Shown: piece by piece, positions 14,494-16,094 of the stretch | Numbering within the stretch: position 1 is the stretch's first letter | Layout: each line of letters starts with the position of its first letter | NCBI GenBank assembly: GCA_025356765.1 | Contig: JANXRO010000121.1 | Coordinates: 1 to 16,094, forward strand | Length of the DNA stretch: 16,094 nucleotides | Origin: Hyphomicrobiales bacterium | Lineage (GTDB): Bacteria > Pseudomonadota > Alphaproteobacteria > Rhizobiales > Aestuariivirgaceae | Reading direction: 5' to 3' | Notes under the pieces: generated by a model | What the model saw: the letters and a program-made list of their open reading frames with translations, nothing else | What the model was told of the DNA's origin: nothing | Databases searched by the model: none | Program-made: the position numbers and the translations under genes

Positions 14494-15321
14494 GGTAGGC
14501 AAGCATCAGGGTTTCCCGGGCCTGCTGCCATGTTGCAACAGGCCTATTATATTTTTCGCACAGTTCAACTGCACGGCGAACAAGGCTGGCGTTGGATGGT
14601 GCTAACGTATTGCGGTCAATTTTCACATTGTCTTCCATGCCAGTGCGCGTGTGGCCACCTTTGGCAATAGCCCATTCGTTGATGATGATCTGAGCTGGTC
14701 CGATGCCTGCCGCACACCATTGCGCCCCCGGAGAAAGGCGCTTGAGTGTTTCAATATAAAAATCAAAAATCTTCTCATCCGCAGGCATGGCGTTTTTCAC
14801 ACCCATAACAAATTGCACATAAAGCGATCCCTTCAAGCGACCATCTTTTTGCATCGCGCAGGCTTGCACGATGTGAGAAAGGTCGAAGGCCTCAATTTCT
14901 GGCTTCACATTGTAGGTCAACATTTCAGAGGCCAGCCAATCCACCAGATCTGGTGGGTTTTCGTAAACGCGTGTGGGGAAATTATTAGAACCCACTGAAA
15001 GCGATGCCATGTCTGGGCGCAAGGGCAACATGCCACCGCGAATTTTGCCAGCACCTGACCTGCCACCCGTTGAAAGTTGCACAATCATGCCCGAGCAAAA
15101 TTTTTCTATGCCTTCTTTCAACCTTGCAAAGCGTTCAGGATCAGACGTGGGTTTGCCTTCATCATCGCGCACATGAGCGTGAACGATTGATGCGCCAGCT
15201 TCAAAACTTTCCTGTGTGCTTTCAATTTGTTCAGAATGCTGATGGGCACTGCCGGATTGTTTTCTTTGGTTGGCAAAGAACCCGTGATGGCCACACAGAT
15301 GATGCAAGGCGCGTTGGTCAT
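14480..15321 (-). pseudogene. BKACE (DUF849) beta-keto acid cleavage enzyme with a frameshift
   Basis: Two frames together give one BKACE protein. The start at 15321 encodes PCIICVAITGSLPTKENNPA, the conserved N-terminal strand. The reading must then move to the frame ending at 14480 for SEQIESTQESFEAGAS and all later motifs. Restoring one T at about 15235-15236 (ATTCT to ATTTCT in the gene sense) joins them into about 280 residues, the family length. Zn ligands H48 and H50 (VHAHVRD) and the late Glu in GMEDN are intact. BKACE enzymes cleave beta-keto acids with acetyl-CoA, giving acetoacetate and an acyl-CoA. The start overlaps the dioxygenase stop by 4 bp (ATGA), so they form one operon. 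The shift may be real or a sequencing error. Confidence 0.8.
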
Positions 15322-16094
15322 TTCTTTTTTGCCGCTTTGCTTAACATCACGTTCCAGGTGACTTCACGGAACGGATTGGGCAAGTCATGTGCGCCTGCGC
15401 GTTTTGCATCATCCGTCCATTTGAAGTCTGCGATCAAACTTTTCTTCACACCGAACACGGCATCATCTTCAAGCCATGGGCAATCTGGTGTAAAAATGTG
15501 AGTTACCAGTTTTTCATAACCGGGCGCTGAAATCATAAAATGCAAATGAGCTGGGCGGTTTGGGTTGCGATCTAATGCTTTCAACATATCGCCCACCGTG
15601 CCATCATAGGGAATGGGATAATAGCGCGGATAGGCAGAACGGAAACTATAGCGACCCTTTTCATCAGACGTGAATATGCCGCGCAAATTGTTTTCTGGTT
15701 GAATGCCTTTTTGCTGCACATCATAAAAGCCTTCATCATTGGTTTGCCAAATTTCAAGCTTTGCGCCAGCAATGATTTTGCCTTTGGCATCCGTCACTTT
15801 GCCCTGCACCAAAACTGGCTCTCCCTTGCCATCAAGGCAGATGTTTGCGCCATTGGCATAATGCGGCGCGTTGGGGATATAAAAAGGCCCCAGAACTGTT
15901 GATTCCGTTTCGCCCGACATCTTGTGGTTGTTCAACGTTTCAACCAACATCGAAATGCCCAAAGCATCTGATAACAAAATAAACTCTTGCCGCCAGTCGG
16001 TTGAAAGGTGCCCCGTGCGGGTGAGAAAGTTGATGCCATAGATCCACTCATCAAGTGTGGGTTTGGTTTCTTTCACAAAGGCATGAAGGTGTTT
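15318..16094 (-). CDS. Intradiol ring-cleavage dioxygenase, hydroxyquinol 1,2-dioxygenase-like (5' end beyond window)
   Basis: About 258 residues of a non-haem Fe(III) intradiol dioxygenase; the frame stays open to the window edge, so the true start lies outside. The N-terminal part (KPTLDEWIYGINFLTRTGH, then ILLSDALGISMLVETLN) is the dimerisation domain typical of catechol, chlorocatechol and hydroxyquinol 1,2-dioxygenases. Iron ligands are the Tyr in VLGPFYIPNAP, a Tyr in YPRYYPIPYDG, and the two His of RPAHLHFMIS. YPIPYDGTVGDML and HIFTPDCPWLEDDAVFGVK favour the hydroxyquinol branch, which yields maleylacetate. The substrate is not certain. It is translationally coupled to the downstream BKACE gene. 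Confidence 0.88.
   Translation of the reverse strand, partial: KHLHAFVKETKPTLDEWIYGINFLTRTGHLSTDWRQEFILLSDALGISMLVETLNNHKMSGETESTVLGPFYIPNAPHYANGANICLDGKGEPVLVQGKVTDAKGKIIAGAKLEIWQTNDEGFYDVQQKGIQPENNLRGIFTSDEKGRYSFRSAYPRYYPIPYDGTVGDMLKALDRNPNRPAHLHFMISAPGYEKLVTHIFTPDCPWLEDDAVFGVKKSLIADFKWTDDAKRAGAHDLPNPFREVTWNVMLSKAAKKK

Noticed and set aside
1..16094. Mobile elements or tRNA genes
   Set aside because: No transposase, integrase, flanking inverted repeats or tRNA cloverleaf were recognised on either strand.

Overview
The window looks like a chromosomal segment of an alphaproteobacterium, probably of the Rhizobiales/Hyphomicrobiales type. The clues are the complete ccoNOQP-ccoGHIS order, an FnrL/FnrN-type regulator with a C-x2-C-x7-C cluster motif next to it, NsrR-type NO control and a nirK-nirV pair. 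The sequence is of moderate GC content and no species can be named. Gene starts and families were read by eye; no database search was done.

Layout. (1) 2-268: the 3' end of an outer-membrane beta-barrel protein, followed by a probable structured small RNA or 3' UTR (291-413) ending in a rho-independent terminator, then about 280 bp without a gene. (2) 696-10101, microaerobic respiration: an oxygen-sensing FNR regulator, a convergent hemerythrin-like gene, then the cbb3 oxidase structural operon ccoNOQP and its maturation genes ccoGHIS, all in one direction with gaps of 0-11 bp or small overlaps. A perfect FNR box (TTGATCTAGATCAA, 2086-2099) lies between hemerythrin and ccoN. (3) 10123-13514, nitrite respiration: nsrR (minus strand) diverges from a class I cytochrome c gene. 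These are followed by a cupredoxin gene, Cu-nitrite reductase nirK and nirV. Two further FNR boxes (10609-10622 and 11090-11103) lie here, each with an NsrR-like dyad on or just downstream of it. (4) 13750-14493: a secreted Asn/Gln/Gly-repeat protein whose Shine-Dalgarno sequence appears to be buried in a hairpin, a strong terminator, and a 26-residue membrane peptide. (5) 14480-16094, minus strand, aromatic catabolism: an intradiol (hydroxyquinol-type) dioxygenase cut by the window edge, overlapping by 4 bp a BKACE (DUF849) gene that carries a single-base frameshift.

How it fits together. Low oxygen would activate the FNR protein, which would switch on the high-affinity oxidase, the hemerythrin protein, the small cytochrome and the nitrite reductase unit. 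NsrR would hold the cytochrome and nirK units off until NO appears. The cytochrome and the cupredoxin are both plausible electron donors to NirK. No NO reductase genes occur in the window, so NO must be removed by something encoded elsewhere or possibly be buffered by the hemerythrin protein. The most distinctive signals are regulatory: the promoter grammar shared by three FNR sites, the 3' structured RNA, the buried ribosome binding site, and the dioxygenase-BKACE pairing.
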